Shown here: positions 34,843 through 34,969 of the stretch, one piece after another
How positions within the stretch are numbered: position 1 is the stretch's first letter
Layout of the letters: every line of letters starts with the position of its first letter
NCBI GenBank assembly: GCA_020247545.1
Contig: JADCIX010000043.1
Location: forward strand, 1 to 34,969
DNA: 34,969 nt
Origin: Rhodocyclaceae bacterium
GTDB lineage: Bacteria; Pseudomonadota; Gammaproteobacteria; Burkholderiales; Usitatibacteraceae
Reading direction: 5' to 3'
Translations under genes and position numbers: made by a program
The notes under the pieces: model-generated
What the model saw: the letters and a program-made list of their open reading frames with translations, nothing else
The model's database searches: none
Told to the model about the DNA's origin: nothing

Positions 34843-34969
34843 TCAACAGCAAATGCCGACCGGCGGAGGGCAATCAAATGCTACCTCAAACGGTGTCAGA
34901 TAGCCCAGCGCGGCGCGCGGTGTGTGATTGTGTTTGTCCTCAATGCGCTTGATCCTCGCTGGACTGACC
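34843..34969 (-). CDS. C-terminal fragment of an insertion-sequence transposase, cut by the window edge
   Basis: The last 41 codons of an ORF entering from the right edge. It contains HNHTPRAALGYLTPFEVAF, the end block of the DDE integrase domain in IS3/IS30-type transposases (pattern N-x-x-P-R-x-x-L-G-Y-x-T-P-x-E), then DCPPPVGICC and TGA. The catalytic residues lie outside the window, so completeness is unknown. No IS terminal inverted repeat could be fixed in the 144 bases between this stop and aroC. Confidence 0.6.
   Translation of the reverse strand, partial: VSPARIKRIEDKHNHTPRAALGYLTPFEVAFDCPPPVGICC

Noticed and set aside
1-34969. CRISPR arrays, tRNA and rRNA genes
   Set aside because: No regularly spaced direct repeats and no cloverleaf or rRNA signature were seen on either strand.

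Overview
The window reads as a betaproteobacterial chromosome segment. The evidence is gene order: on the minus strand, leuC - entericidin-type lipoprotein - leuD - leuB - asd - fimV - truA - trpF - trpB - trpA - accD - folC - dedD-like SPOR gene - cvpA - purF - metZ. From general knowledge this is a conserved block in Burkholderiales, Rhodocyclales and Nitrosomonadales; the genus cannot be told from the sequence alone.

Layout. (1) 50-3626, plus strand: a periplasmic cyclophilin, lpxH (lipid A synthesis) and two class I SAM methyltransferases. (2) 3718-7012, minus strand: a GtrB-like GT2 glycosyltransferase, an ArnE/SMR-like four-helix protein and a large GT-C-like membrane protein. With the two methyltransferases they look like an envelope-glycan modification cassette set between lpxH and metZ. 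(3) 7015-17073, minus strand: the metZ-purF-cvpA-dedD-folC-accD-trpA-trpB-trpF-truA housekeeping block, with many overlapping start/stop codons, separated from fimV by a clear intrinsic terminator at 17084-17113. (4) 17134-24433, minus strand: fimV, asd and leuB-leuD-ecn-leuC. The small lipoprotein gene (40 codons) sits between leuC and leuD and overlaps the leuD start by one base. (5) 24484-25080: a decayed patch holding a broken potassium-channel gene joined to a diverged copy of the leuC 5' end, promoter -10 box included. (6) 25121-33530, minus strand: a defence island made of a type III-like methyltransferase of 1000 aa, an OLD-type ATPase with a TOPRIM domain and a type III-like helicase-nuclease, headed by a pRiA4b ORF-3-like gene. 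(7) 33532-34698: aroC. (8) 34843 to the window end: the C-terminus of a transposase.

How the parts work together. The core genes serve branched-chain amino acid (leuBCD), aspartate-family (asd, metZ), tryptophan (trpFBA), chorismate (aroC), folate (folC), purine (purF) and fatty acid (accD) synthesis, plus tRNA modification (truA) and polar or septal envelope proteins (fimV, SPOR protein). Accessory DNA lies at three places: the glycan cassette, the leuC'/channel debris, and the restriction island with transposase remains beside aroC. The best candidates for something little described are the Mod-OLD/TOPRIM-Res operon, the paired leaderless-type leuC promoter copies, and a perfect inverted repeat that would hide the asd ribosome binding site. 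No tRNA, rRNA or CRISPR array was seen, and no gene-free stretch exceeds 300 bases; the longest unbroken-gene-free stretch, 24434-25120, is filled by the pseudogene remains.
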